Assembly (NCBI GenBank): GCA_034638255.1
Contig: JAWPGT010000090.1
Span: forward strand, 19,576-83,575
Direction of reading: 5' to 3'
Length of the DNA stretch: 64,000 nucleotides
DNA from: Coprinus comatus
Lineage: Eukaryota > Basidiomycota > Agaricomycetes > Agaricales > Agaricaceae
Positions 36,332 through 48,190 of this stretch are shown here, in pieces (within the stretch, counting starts at the first letter, position 1; every line of letters starts with the position of its first letter). The notes below the pieces were generated by a model. It saw only the letters and a program-made list of their open reading frames with translations. It ran no database searches and was not told where the DNA came from. A program made the translations under genes and the position numbers.

Positions 36332-38040
36332 CGTGTTGTGCGATGACAGACGATGGGAAAGAAAGGAAGGAGGAGAGAGGGGCTGAAGCGGGGTTATAAG
36401 GGAAATGGTATCTCTCTTGTTCTTCCAGACGTCATCATCTTTTTCTTTCCTTTTCCGGACCGTGGCCCCCTCAACCGGCTTCCGGACTCCTGTGTATTTG
36501 AATATTGTTGGCTGTTCACCCAGATTTCCACAACTGTCTTCAACAGATCAGCTCCGAATACAGTAATTAGCTGCAGGGCTACTGTGGAAACGAGCGGGAC
36601 AAACAAAACCGAGGTTTTAACATATCTTCTGATCTCGCCAAACGTCCGAGGAGTGCCAGTGCTTGTCTGAGAAGAAACTAAGAGCGATTTTTGCGGCAAG
36701 ATTAGATGATAATAGAAACACACCTACCTGCAATCCTCGTGCTCGTGTGCAAGAATAGCGTTTTCCAATCCTCCAAACCGGAGTTGGACTTATCATACCC
36801 AGTAAAAAGCTGTCTGCCCCTGATAAAATCCTAGGCGATGTCGTTATCCAACATTGCCCAGAAATTCGAATACAGAATAGATATGTATTCAACAGCCCCT
36901 CAATTTGCAATGGGACCCCAGTCCACTTGGAAGCATGCAACAAAGGAATACATGAAGCCTTTCTAAAGCCACCTTCAGCTCAGAGTAATCCGCCCCGGGT
37001 AAACCAATGGGCTGTTAAAGAACATCGATCAAAATCCCTACTCAATTTACCCTTGAGTAACGCCAGTCCGACGTCCCGACCTTGGATAAGTAAGACGCTG
37101 TCTTTCAGGATGGAGTTTATATGTTGAACGTCACCTGAGGAAGAAGTATCTGTCAAAGAGCGAATTTCTAATCATGCTGTTCAACATGCAGATCCTCCAA
37201 AGAGTCTCATTCACAAGTCAACTTTGTGAAGTCGTTTTTCTAGGGACATGGGCGAAGAGGTTGATGGGGCGATGCTACGCTGAGAGCGTAAATGCAAGCG
37301 CTTACCGCCAATCCTGTCGCCACAATCAGATAATCACATTTGTGCATCAGAATAAAGGTACTTAGAAAGTACAATAACCACCGCTGGAAGGTAACTCAAC
37401 GAACTGCACTTGTATGTTTCTGTCATTGTATGTATTAATGAGGCTTCGCGATCTTCGACATCCACAGTATCTCTAAACTAGTGCTTTCCGGAGTACAATG
37501 GTGAGTCGTGACTGGGAAAAGCATTCGTAAGTATAGAAAAAGATACCACAAAGCAATGCGGGAAATAGAACAATGCACACTAATATACACACCTTCAAGA
37601 CAGATGGATGCGGATATCGGATCCAAAGAAATAGTATGCCTCCGAGACTCATGATCGAAAATCAAAGTTCTGATTCCAATTTCAAGGTCTCAGCATCGTG
37701 GCTCGGAGCCCAGATGCAGATTCCCCTCATTACGGTGCGCGAAACGTCCGTGGCTCAAATTCCCGCGCGCGACTTTCGGTACGTCACTTGTCACATAACG
37801 CCTGTGACTTCTGATTATCGTTTCCATCCATCGATAGTCAGATCATCACTTTTCAGACGACGAAAGTTGCAGAAAACACAACAAATTAATTAGGTAGGAT
37901 GTGTATAGAACTATAGTGGGTGTAAAGTATTAAAAAAAAGGAGTGTAAAGAGGTAGAGAAATATGTAAATAGGGGGTATTATCTTGAATTAAGAGTAGTA
38001 GTAAGAAGCGAGTGTAATGAGACATAGGCTCCATCATATA
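36332..38040. other. Intergenic region upstream of glycogen phosphorylase
   Basis: Contains the phosphorylase promoter. Short ORFs on both strands show no family resemblance. A gene-free interval as far as I can see, up to the C-terminal end of the integrase-core relic. Confidence 0.5.
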
Positions 38041-39474
38041 TGCAAGCACTGTACCATTAAATAGAATACCTCCCAGGCGTTTCTAATATCAATCTTTGGT
38101 GAGCCAATTTCAGCATATGCTAATTTCGCAACATCATCAAATGCTGAGGGAAACCAGGACATTTTTCCTCACGACTACCAACTTCCTCTTCCAAAGAAGA
38201 ACGCATGTGCACCTGAGCATCCTCTGGTACTGTAATAAGCCATGAACGTATACCATGAGACTTGTGGATGTGAAATGCATCACTTGGTGTATGTCCTGAT
38301 GGTAATATTTTTTTTTGTTGCCTTCGGATTTTGTGTTGATTCCAATAAGTGCGGAAGCTCTCTAGTTCCTCTTGTATAGCTGGAACAAAAATCCAGTAGA
38401 ATAAATACCTATATCAGAGTAAGGTATATCCAATCTTAGTACTTTTGTTTAAGGATTTTGAAGTAGAACATTCCGATGTGCCTCCTTGTGGTACTGGATT
38501 ATCCTGTTTTCCTTCCCTTCTAAGATGATATCCTTGAGATTTGAGCCCATTTTCTCACGGAACCACTTCCAAAGTGACTCGATAATAATGTTATGTGTAC
38601 TTTTGACAGTAACAAAAGGAGGGTAGGTATCTCTACAAAGGTCGGGAGCACAAACTTTTCTGTTATAAAATTGAATAGAATTAGTCTGAATAATATAAAT
38701 GTTTATCTTGGAAGGACATACCGAAATGTATCTTGTATACCATGCTGCCAACCTATTTCTGATCCTTTGTCTGTCGTCATTTGTACTGGAATACCTAACA
38801 AAATACTATGAGTTATATAAAATTAAGGATTATTAATAACTTTACCTCCATATTCTGAAATAATATCAAGAAAAACATGACCAAGAGCACCTGCATTTCG
38901 TGAATCAGGTAAAACAAGTAGCTTTAAAACATAACCAGACCATTTATCCCTGTATCCATAAATTGGTAAGCTAATCTCCCCCATCCACAATGCCTGTGTT
39001 GGAGGACAATGTCTCAATCTAAAGTGTCATGTTTATTTCCTTTCCTGGTCATACTGTCCAGTTCTTCTTTCATTTTGTTCCGCATCTTGTTTGGTTCCAA
39101 AACAAATATATAAACTGTAAATCTTCATGATGATACCTCAGCGGTTATTTATTTTCTTACACTGAGGTGAGGATGATCAACATTTTGCTTTATTTCAATT
39201 ATCTAACTTGTAACGTAGACATCTCCTTTCAGCCTGGCTGTTTAGTTTCTCATGACCATCTGCAGATATCTCACGAAATGGTCCCATGGATGTTAGTGCC
39301 CTTCGTGGTACTTTTTTCTTTCAGTTTTGGTTAGCCGGATCTCTCCTGAAAAAGGCTTTATGTGCAAATTGATGCATGAGTGCTCATACTCGATCTCTGA
39401 GTACATTCCAGGATAAGGATTGTCAATATAGAATAGATCAAAGATCAGATAAGAGATAAATATACCTAGATACA
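38040..39474 (-). pseudogene. Integrase-core (DDE) transposase, catalytic and C-terminal part
   Basis: Reading down the minus strand: FREISADGHEKLN (first catalytic Asp, about 39290), ALWMGEISLPIYGYRDKWSG (39000-38930), GHVFLDIISEYGG, VQMTTDKGSEIGW (second Asp, about 38770), STHNIIIESLWKWFREK (catalytic Glu segment, about 38570), then VPAIQEELESFRTYWN and ILPSGHTPSDAF (38400-38270). This is the fungal integrase-core protein family found in many Agaricomycetes. Stops occur between 39474 and 39300. The N-terminal part lies at 47706-48190, displaced by two nested insertions. Inactive. Confidence 0.75.
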
Positions 39475-39539
39475 TGTAAGCGCAGGATCGTAGAGGACGA
39501 CAAGACGAGCACGATGACAAAGGAATGGAAGGAAATGGT
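39475..39539 (-). mobile_element. Solo LTR (347-bp family), 65-bp part
   Basis: Starts TGTAAGCGCAGGATCG, the reverse of the 10707-11053 LTR end. Together with 47424-47705 it makes 347 bp. The outer target duplication is ATACA (39470-39474 and 47706-47710). It is cut by gypsy B at ATGGT. Confidence 0.9.
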
Positions 39540-40146
39540 TGTTAAATACTGAAAATACCGAGAGGGATGACCCTTGGCTTCAGTGTGTGTGCTGCGCCTC
39601 CGGAATTGTACAAGGTCTATTTACGAATTTCCGGGGGACTTCCGGCAGAGTTTCCGGAAGACTGGAAAAGTAAGAGTGCAGGCGGTTGAGACGATTCGGA
39701 GAGTTAAGAGTATATCAGGTCGATTCTGAAACTGAGGAAATACAAACATAGCAGTGAACTATTTATACGAAATGCCGTAACGGATAAAAAAGGTAATAAG
39801 GAATAACAGAAATCCGAATCAGAGAAGAAATACAAACGGAGGTAGATAAAACGGAAGACGGAAAGTAATGGCATAATATTGGAGAATTAAGAAGCATAGG
39901 AAACGCATGGAAATGTCAAACTAAACTGAATAGAATTGATAACCGAAGAATAAGCAAGATAAGAAAAACCCGGAATTTCCAGAGGACAGAAAAGTCCCTT
40001 TGAATAATTAATGAACAATGGAAATCTGGAAATTAGGAAATTCAGGAAGATCGGAAATCTGGAGATTTGCTGTCTAATCGGAATTGTGATATGTGAACTT
40101 GGCAGAATTCAGGGTTAGCGGTCATGTGACGGAACGGAATATGACA
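39540..40146 (-). repeat. Gypsy B 3' LTR
   Basis: 607 bp with TG...CA ends (TGTTAAATACTG to AATATGACA in + reading). Rich in CCGGAA/TTCCGG words. Pairs with 46812-47418. Confidence 0.95.
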
Positions 40147-40282
40147 GTGCCTTCCCTTTACGGCCGAGCCACGAGGCCGAATTAGACTTTAGACTTCAGA
40201 AGTCCGGACATTTCCGGACATGTGTTCTTCCCTATAAAAACCCTGAAAATTTCCGTTTGCATCTTAACCCACTTTCTCTATC

Positions 40283-41508
40283 ATGCCTGCCAGTAACACC
40301 AATACTCGCACCACCACTACTCCTCGTGTCATGGACTTGGCACTCACCGCGGAGGAACTCGCGGAAGTTCGTCGTGCTCGACTTGCTCGTGCCTTGAACC
40401 CGACCCTGCATTCGACTTTGTTGCAGGTCGAAACTCCGGCGTCAACAATTCCGGTGGCCGGAACTTCTGCTCCCAAACGTCGTCAGGAGTCTGATGGAAC
40501 GACGGCTGCGACGGCCAGTCCCAAGAAGAAGGGAAAGGAAAAGGAGATTGAGTTGCCGGAGATTGAGGTAGTGGGAAATCCCGGTGACCCTGACGACGAT
40601 GATGGAAGTAGCGGTCCAGAGGACGGAGATTCAGAAGATGACGAGGATGAAGGCGAAGAAGATGAGGAGGAGGAGGTTGACGAGAAGGTTGAGAAGAAGG
40701 TTGTAAGGAAACAGGCTCACTGGCAGGCCAAGGAACCCGCCAACGACCCACTCAGGCCTTGGACTGTGGGCAAAATTCCGGCGGAACCTTGTCTGTTGTG
40801 CCAGGCAGATGGAGTCAGGTGCGTTCAGGGTCCTCGGATCTATAGAGTTGAAGATCCCCAGCCATGCGACTACTGTGTGGAGAAGAAAGCAAAGTGCTCT
40901 CTCAGGGAGGAAATCACCAAGCCCCGGAAAACCGGAAAAGTCGCAGCCAAGAAACCCGCCAAGAAGCCCGAAACCGCTGCTCCTGTCGCTGGGCCATCTA
41001 AGTTGGCCAAGAAGAAGTCCACCGAACTTCCGGTCGGTTTGCAAAAGCTGGCCCGGAAATTGTCGAAGAAACATATGAAGTTGGTGAAGTCCACAGAACT
41101 CGTCGATGATGACGAAGTTCAAATTGTTGAACCGGCGGAAATCCGGTAAGTGAATTTCCGATGAATTTCCTGACTTACTTGACAATTTCCTAGCCCGTTG
41201 TCCCAGTCGTCGCTCCTGCCCTGCCCCCTGTCCCACACAACGAGGTTGCGGAATTGCGTGAAGAATTCCGTGGCCTCCGTCAAGAAGTTTCTGCGTTGAC
41301 GGAAATCGTTCGGGAATTGCGGGGTCCGGTAGCAGGTGGGTTGGTGCAGATGGAGTTGTTACAAGAGAGTATCGTCTCCTTCCAAGGAGAACTTCGCCGA
41401 ACCACCGAGGGAATTTCCGATGCCGCAAATCGTATCACGGAGTTTGGACAGTATTTGGGTACCATCATGAGCAAGGCAGATGAAGAGGAAGATGAAGAAG
41501 AAGAATAA
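40283..41508 (+). CDS. Antisense ORF of gypsy B: Zn2Cys6-like cluster plus coiled coil
   Basis: Opposite in sense to gag-pol, between pol and the 3' LTR. Part 1 (40283-41149, 288 residues) starts MPASNTNTRTT and has a long acidic Asp/Glu tract (residues about 105-140). A cysteine cluster follows at 40790-40896: CLLCQADGVRC, 14 residues, then CDYCVEKKAKC. The CX2CX6C...CX2CX6C spacing is that of Gal4-type zinc clusters, with a slightly long linker. A Lys-rich stretch (AAKKPAKKPE) comes next. Part 2 (about 41197-41508) is a predicted coiled coil (VAELREEFRGLRQEVSALTE) with an acidic end. A GTAAGT...CCTAG intron (41146-41193) probably joins them, but that join leaves the phases unmatched by my count, so this copy may carry an indel. 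Nuclear DNA binding is inferred, not shown. Confidence 0.7.
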
Positions 41509-41801
41509 ACAGTCGGAAAAGTTGGAAGAGGGAAAGTTTTTTACATGTACTCGTAGTTTTTTGTTTCTACATGTAAAAAATTTTAGTTTGTTTTTTCTTG
41601 GTTGTTGAACGGAAAAGTAAGGAAAAGTTAACAAGTCATGATCAGCAAGAAGATAACTGGATCATTAATAAGTTGAATCAGAATTTCGGAAGAGTTAGAA
41701 AATAATCAGAAGAATGAAACAAAATGAGACAAGTCAAAAAACACGGAATGTCGGAAATGTTAAAAGAAACTCGGAAAAGGTGAAAACAAATTTCCAGAAC
41801 A

Positions 41802-44800
41802 TTAAAGTTTAGAAAGAGGACCTGGTTTATCAGGATAAGAACGATGAAACGCTTCAACAACTTCAACCGCATGAATAAGTTCCATAGCCGGTAACCAACT
41901 GTACTCTTCATCTGTTCCTTCATATCCAAGCCAAGCCACCTTATACTGTAATTTGCAAGTATGTCGGCGATCTAGTTTGGAGTCGACAATCTTGGAGATT
42001 TCATATTCCGGTTCACCGTCAATTTCCACAGGAGCAGGCGGAATTTCTATACGATTCTCGAAAGGATTAGTAGTACATGGTTCCAACATTGATACATGAA
42101 ATACAGGATGAACGGAACGGAATTCTTCCGGAAGTTGAAGTGTGAATGAATGCGTACCAGGTCGGGCAATGATCTTGTAAGGCCCTAAGTACTTTTCCGA
42201 GAACTTCTTGGTTGGTCGAGTTGTCCGGAAAAATTGAGCTTTAACAAAAACATTCTCTCCGACTTTAAAGTCAGGTGCAGGAAGTCTGCGTGAGTCTGCG
42301 GAAATTTGATAACGCTTCTGAGCAGCAATTATCTCATCCTTCAACATCACATGCAGTTCGTCAAGGTTAGTAGTAAATTCCCGAGCTCGAGCAGAGACAA
42401 TATCTCTCTCCGGGTAAACAGCAATATGCGGATGATATCCTTTGTTCGCAAAGAATGGAGACATACCAGTTGTTGCACTTGGAGCATTGTTATAAGCAAA
42501 TTCCGCAAGAGGTAAAAGTTCCGACCAGTCATCCTGCTGGTAATTGCAGTAAATTCGAATGTACTGTTCCAAAGTTTGATTAGTTCGTTCAGTTTGACCA
42601 TCACCTTCAGGATGATACCCGGAAGTGAAGTGTAACTTCATATCTAGCGCTTCTCCGAGTGACCGGAAAAAGTGAGACACAAATTCCGAGCCTCTGTCGG
42701 AAGTTACATGAGACGGAACTCCATGCTTGGAAAAGACATGAATGACGAAAAGCCGAGCTAAACCTGCGGAGGTTATTGTAACGTCAGTAGGTATGAATAT
42801 TGCTTGTTTAGTTAGTCGGTCAACAATGACGAGAATAGAATCGTAACCAGAAGAAGTAGGTAACTTCTCAATAAAGTCTAAGGAAATTGAATCCCAAGGT
42901 CTAGGAGGAATAGGAAGTTGTTTTAAAAACCCATAAGGCTTATGCCTCTGTGGTTTCGTGCGCATGCAAGTAATGCAACTTTTGCAGAATACCTTTACAT
43001 CTTCCCGAATTCCCGGCCAAGTATAATCTCGACGGATAAGTTCGAGAGTCTTGTTTTGACCATAGTGTCCGGAAATTGGGTGATCGTGATTATTCTGTAA
43101 AACCCGTAATTGGAGATCATTAGCATTAGGTACATACATACGATCATCCAGGCGCAAAAATCCAACTGAGTCTTTAGACCATCTTCCTTGGGAATTTGCT
43201 AAATGATCAGCAATAGACGTATCGGAAGTTAAAGAAGAAAGAATATCCGAATGAAGCTTTGAAATGTCCGTAACAATTCCAGCTCGCAGAACTGGAGTGA
43301 AAAGATAAGTAGCATGAAGAGAGGAAATTAGTTGTTCTTCTGTGAAGATAGGTCGGAAATTATGTGGGTTAACATCCTTATACCGCACTCCCCCCTCTTT
43401 AGGATAGACGTCCCATCGTCTAGTTAAAGCATCGGGCTTTGTACCCAATCTTCTGGGACGGAATCGAATTACCAGGTGAAATTGCGACAAGTATTCCGAC
43501 CAACGAGCTTGTCGGTGAGTAAGGACTTTTGTTGTGCAGAAGTATTCTAGATTTTTATGGTCAGTAACAACATCAATAGGAAGAGCTGACCCTTCTAAAT
43601 AATGTCGCCAAATCCGGAATGCTTCAAAAATTGCCAAAAGTTCCTGTCGTGAGTGTGTAATTCAACTCTGCCGCGGAAAAGGTGCGAGAGTGGAAAGCTA
43701 CAGGATGAATTTCCGAGTCGGAAGTTACAATAGAAAGAATCGCTGCCAATGCATAATCTGAAGCGTCAGTTTCAATAATGATTTGTGCATCGGGAATCCA
43801 GTGGGTCAGTATGGGTGCAGTAGTAAAAGCTTTTTTCAAGGCAATAAAAGCTGCCCTTGCTTCGTCACCAAAATTCCAAGCCACACTTTTCCGAGTGAGC
43901 CGGGTAAGTGGAACGACAAGGTCAGAATACCCGAAAATAAATCTCCGATAAAAATTCACAAATCCCAGGAAAGATTGTACGTCCTTCACCTTTTTCGGTT
44001 CAGGCCAATCCTGAATGATTTGAACTTTATCGTTAGCCATAGTGAGTCCACCGGAAGAAAGAACATAACCCAAATATTCCACGGAATTTGAATGAAACTC
44101 GCATTTGTCCGCACGAGCATACAAACCATTTTTCCGAAGACGTTTGAGGACTTCCTTGACGTGTTTGCGATGTTGGGTGATATCGTCGGAATAGATGAGA
44201 ATATCGTCCAAGTATACGGTAACGCAAACATCTAGCATGTCAGCAAAAACTTCGTTCATAAACCGTTGAAAAGCAGCAGGAGCATTAGTCAAACCAAAAG
44301 GCATAACCATCCACTTGTAAGATCCATAACGAGTATGGAAAGCTGTTTTCCATTCATCTCCGGGAGCAATACGTACCAAGTGGTAAGCATGCCGGAGATC
44401 TATCTTGGTATAAATCCGAGCTTTGCGAGGAGAATCAAGGAGGTCGGAAATTAGGGGAAGTGGGTAACGATCTTTCTTCGTGATGCGATTGAGTCCACGG
44501 AAATCCACACAAAGACGAAGTGATCCATCCTTTTTCTTGACAAAAAGGACAGGAGCACCATGAGAAGAAGAAGAAGTATGAATAAAACCACTAGCCAAAT
44601 TATCGTTGATGAATTCCCGAAGGGTCTCGAGCTCAACCTTGGATAATGAATACATTACACCAATAGGCGGAGAAGCACCTTCTTCGAGTTCAATTTTGAG
44701 ATCATAAGGACGATGAGGCGGAAGAGTTTCGGCTTTTGCTTTGCTGAAGACGTCGGCAAAGTCGTGGTATTCGGCAGGAACATTAGAGAGGTCGATGGGA

Positions 44801-45512
44801 TCCGGAGTAGTGAGAGATGAAGAAGCAGCTCGAACTTCCGAACGTAAGTCCAGAGTGAACTGCTGTGAACCAGGAGTGCGAATTGCCCTGGAAAAGGCAA
44901 CGGCATTGATTATGCTGATGTGAGGTTTTGGAATTTCGGAAGGTGTGACGAGCGAAGCAGAGGCAGAAGTAATGTTTGTTAGGATTTCCGGGGAATTTTC
45001 CGGAAAAGAAGATCGCAGCGATGTCGGAAGAGCAAGATTCTCTGGAGTTTTGGTACAGAAATTGATATGGCCACTAACCCAGTCAATCAACGGATTGTAG
45101 CGGGAGAGCCAATTGAATCCAAGAACCATAGCACAAGTAGAGTCGAGCCTCGTCACATAAAAGTCAAACAGCATAGATTCACCACTCAGAAAAGTAATTG
45201 GCATACATACAGATTCAGTAATGTACGAATTTGAAGAGCCATCGAACAACCTAAGTTCTACCGGAGAAACTGAAGAAGTGGAAAGGGAAAATTTTCGGAC
45301 AAAAGAAGAATCAATGAATGAATGAGTAGAACCACTATCAACAAGAGCCAGCCAAGGAGATTTGTGAGAAGGAGAAATTGAATTGGAAAAAAGTGAAACA
45401 CGTAAAGAATCAGGAGAAGAAAGAGCAGAGGCGTTCAGTCGGACAATAGGAATGGCACAGCTGGGCTGAGCGCAAACCCCAGGCTGTACCGGAAATTGCT
45501 GGGGTTTGCCCT
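41802..45512 (-). pseudogene. Gypsy B Pol (protease, RT, RNase H, integrase, chromodomain), one frame shift
   Basis: The frame is open directly after the Gag stop. Protease: LALVDSGSTHSFID (about 45350) and MVLGFNWLS. RT: RLCVDFRGLNRIT (44510), MPFGLTNAPAAFQ (44300) and the catalytic VTVYLDDILIYS (44220). RNase H: IIETDASDYALAAIL (43780). A frame shift near 43660 separates this from the next open frame (43637-41802), which holds the RNase H end, integrase zinc region (H...[11 protein letters not shown], 42970), catalytic [17 protein letters not shown] and GQTERTNQ, and a C-terminal chromodomain ([10 protein letters not shown]...[17 protein letters not shown], 42010-41880). The chromodomain would guide insertion to marked chromatin. 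All catalytic residues checked are present; only the frame shift breaks it. Confidence 0.9.
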
Positions 45513-46783
45513 CTAGTTTTCCGAAGCCTCGGAGTTTCGAGGAGCGGAAGTTTGAGGATTATTCCCAGCTGCAACATTTGCGGGAGCAGTAACACGACGC
45601 CCACGACTGGAGTTTGGAACACCTCCACGTCCTCGGTTTGAATTGGAGGGACCAGCAACGGCATTACCGGTGATCGACCTCCTAGGACATTCACCGACTC
45701 TATGACCAGCCATACCGCAGAGGAGACACAAGTTGTTGTCCATTCTACGTTGACGCTCTTGATCAGTCAAACGTCCATTACTTCCAAGGACATTTGCGAG
45801 AGGGTTACTGGGACGAGATGGTGCTTGTTGACGGAAATTGGTATTGTTAGGACGAGGGTTGTTATTGGGACGGGTGTTATTGCTATTGTTGGGACGGTTC
45901 TGACGACGGAAATTCTGGGAAGAGTTGGGAGCCTGACGATTTTCCTGACGAAATTCCGAGCGATTTTCCGGACGACTTTCCGGACGATTGCTGGAATTGT
46001 TAGATGGTTTGGAGTTACGATTTCTTTCGCGATGGCATTCCCAGTAACGATTGTCGAGGAGGCGAGCCTGCTGACGCATGGCATTTAATGTAGAAGGTTT
46101 CCCATTAGGAAGCATAGCCATTTGGTCCTGAATACGATTCAGAGACCATCATCATAATAATAGTCCACCAAAATATCATCAGGCCAGTTAAGAACTCCGG
46201 CAACCCTGTTGAAAGCCACATTGTAAGTTGCAATCTCCGAGCTGGCTGCCATTGATAAAGTTCTGATTTCCGACTTAGCTTCCGCTACCAAATCCACATT
46301 TCCGAAGTTTGATCGCAATTCCTCTTCAAACATATCCCAATCACTAAACCAATCTAATTCGTCCCAATCCTCCGTGTGGGTCATGATAGTCTCAAACCAT
46401 TGGCTTGCCGGCCCAGTTAAGAATGTAAGGCAAAATCCGACTTTATCCTTGTCGGTGGCAAACTGCTGGTTATTAGTGTCGAAATAAAGACGGATATGAT
46501 GAAGAAACGCAGCAAATTCCCGAGGGTTTTCCCCGGAGAATGTAGGAGGTTCGCGAGTGTGACGAGGAACACGGGGCACATTGTTGTTGTTATTGTTGTT
46601 GTTGAGGGCATCTGTAAGGCGATTGATAATTTCTAACAACCTATCCTGTCCCTGTGGTCCAGCTCCTCCTGCACCTGCATCATCATCATCATCATCATCA
46701 TCCCTGGTGTTGTTGTTGTTGTAGGGAGGAAGATTTTCCGGCATAGCAGCTGCTCTAGAATTGTTCGTTGTACGGGGTGGCAT
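45513..46783 (-). pseudogene. Gypsy B Gag, one frame shift
   Basis: Starts MPPRTTNNSRAAA (46783), with Asn and Asp runs. The Gag core follows: PTFSGENPREFAAFLHHI, FLTGPASQWFE and EELRSNFGN. The frame breaks near 46140 at a TCTC run and resumes as MAMLPNGKPSTLNAM. It continues through an Asn/Arg-rich region to a CCHC knuckle, CLLCGMAGHRVGEC (about 45700), and an Arg/Gly region, ending at 45513. The break looks like a 2-nt slip. Gag would form the virus-like particle and bind RNA through the knuckle. Confidence 0.85.
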
Positions 46784-46811
46784 ACAAATCCGGAATTTAG
46801 TTTCAGAATAC

Positions 46812-47418
46812 TGTTAAATACTGAAAATACCGAGAGGGATGACCCTTGGCTTCAGCGTGTGTGCTGCGCCTCTGGAATTGTACAAGGTCTATTTACGAAT
46901 TTCCGGGGGACTTCCGGCAGAGTTTCCGGAAGACCGGAAAAGTAAGAGTGCAGGCGGTTGAGACGATTCGGAGAGTTAAGAGTATATCAGGTCGATTCTG
47001 AAACTGAGGAAATACAAACATAGCAGTGAACTATTTATACGAAATGCCGTAACGGATAAAAAAGGTAATAAGGAATAACGGAAATCCGAATCAGAGAAGA
47101 AATACAAACGGAGGTAGATAAAACGGAAGACGGAAAGTAATGGCATAATATTGGAGAATTAAGAAGCATAGGAAACGCATGGAAATGTCAAACTAAACTG
47201 AATAGAATTGATAACCGAAGAATAAGCAAGATAAGAAAAACCCGGAATTTCCAGAGGACAGAAAAGTCCCTTTGAATAATTAATGAACAATGGAAATCTG
47301 GAAATTAGGAAATTCAGGAAGATCGGAAATCCGGAGATTTGCTGTCTAATCGGAATTGTGATATGTGAACTTGGCAGAATTCAGGGTTAGCGGTCATGTG
47401 ACGGAACGGAATATGACA
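46812..47418 (-). repeat. Gypsy B 5' LTR
   Basis: 607 bp, differs from 39540-40146 at five transition sites. The 5' LTR for the minus-strand element; Gag starts 28 bp inside its inner edge. Confidence 0.95.
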
Positions 47419-47423
47419 ATGGT

Positions 47424-47705
47424 TGAGAAATGACTGAGATATAACACAAACACTGCAGACACTTGTATTAGACTAGAACATACAATAACTTCTTAATTAC
47501 TCACCTGCAGACACTTGTATTAGACTAGAAAGTCTTCATGTGTCTGCAGGACGCTTCAGTAACGTGTGACGTGACACTGTGATGTCACAGAAAGCGGAAA
47601 TAATCTACAAGTCCAAAACTCCAAACAGAATATCCAACCACAACTCTTCTAACCTCAACCAACAATAAGTACTGACCTTGGGGACTGTCTAGAGCATTCC
47701 TGACA
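47424..47705 (-). mobile_element. Solo LTR (347-bp family), 282-bp part
   Basis: Continues from 39539 once gypsy B and one ATGGT copy are removed, and ends GCATTCCTGACA. Followed by ATACA (47706-47710), the second half of the outer target duplication. Confidence 0.9.
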
Positions 47706-48190
47706 ATACAAAGATCAACTGATCCTTGAGCATGCTTTTAATTGTATTCGGTCCATTGGCTTGATTAATGTCATGACGAACTTGATCTACTACTGCATTA
47801 TCAAGAACAGCTTGAGGTAAATATGGCTTTCAAACGGAAGGAATTTGGAACTGCTTCTGAAGCTCATAGAACTTTGTTCTCCTATGGTATAAACAATAGA
47901 TGTCAAAAAAGAACTTTGTCAAGTAAAAAAAATAGAACTTATATACTGAATATCAACATTTAATTCAACCTTTAAACACACAAGCTTTTCTTCAACAGTA
48001 AGCGACAACACTGAAAGCTTAGTGAGGTAATCTTGTAGAATATTATCACTAGGATCTTCAACAAGTTTTGAGTTTTATAATAGAAAATTCAAATAATATA
48101 AACTATACTTACATGTCTTATCACCCCAGCCATTCTTTCCAATTTGATTGTTATTTGGCATTAGATAATAGAGAGTCAAGACTTGAAGAT
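47706..48190 (-). pseudogene. Integrase-core transposase, N-terminal part
   Basis: Minus-strand reading: NQIGKNGWGDKT (48170), ILQDYLTKLSVLSLTVEEK and LVCLKVELNVDIQ (about 48040-47950), RRTKFYELQKQFQIPSV (47890), then HDINQANGPNTIKSMLKDQL (47775-47715). This is the winged-helix-like start of the same family as 38040-39474, separated by introns of about 50-60 bp. The exon runs into the ATACA target site, which continues at 39474. Confidence 0.7.

Larger units (their letters stand above)
39540..47418 (-). mobile_element. Ty3/gypsy chromovirus B, near-complete, with ATGGT target duplication
   Basis: 7,879 bp. 607-bp LTRs at 46812-47418 (5') and 39540-40146 (3') differ at five positions by my reading, all transitions (about 99.2% identity), so the insertion is young. 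ATGGT flanks it at 39535-39539 and 47419-47423. Gag and Pol are on the minus strand. An extra ORF of opposite sense lies between pol and the 3' LTR. Gag and pol each have one apparent frame shift (about 46140 and 43660), so this copy is probably not autonomous. Confidence 0.95.

Noticed and set aside
36353..37893. Several 60-108 residue ORFs upstream of glycogen phosphorylase
   Set aside because: They lie on both strands with no shared frame, introns or motifs; treated as intergenic.
40344..41428. Minus-strand ORFs of 135 and 265 residues over the antisense gene
   Set aside because: They are Pro/Leu-rich mirrors of the acidic and Lys-rich + strand protein; the + frame has the ordered cysteine cluster and coiled coil.
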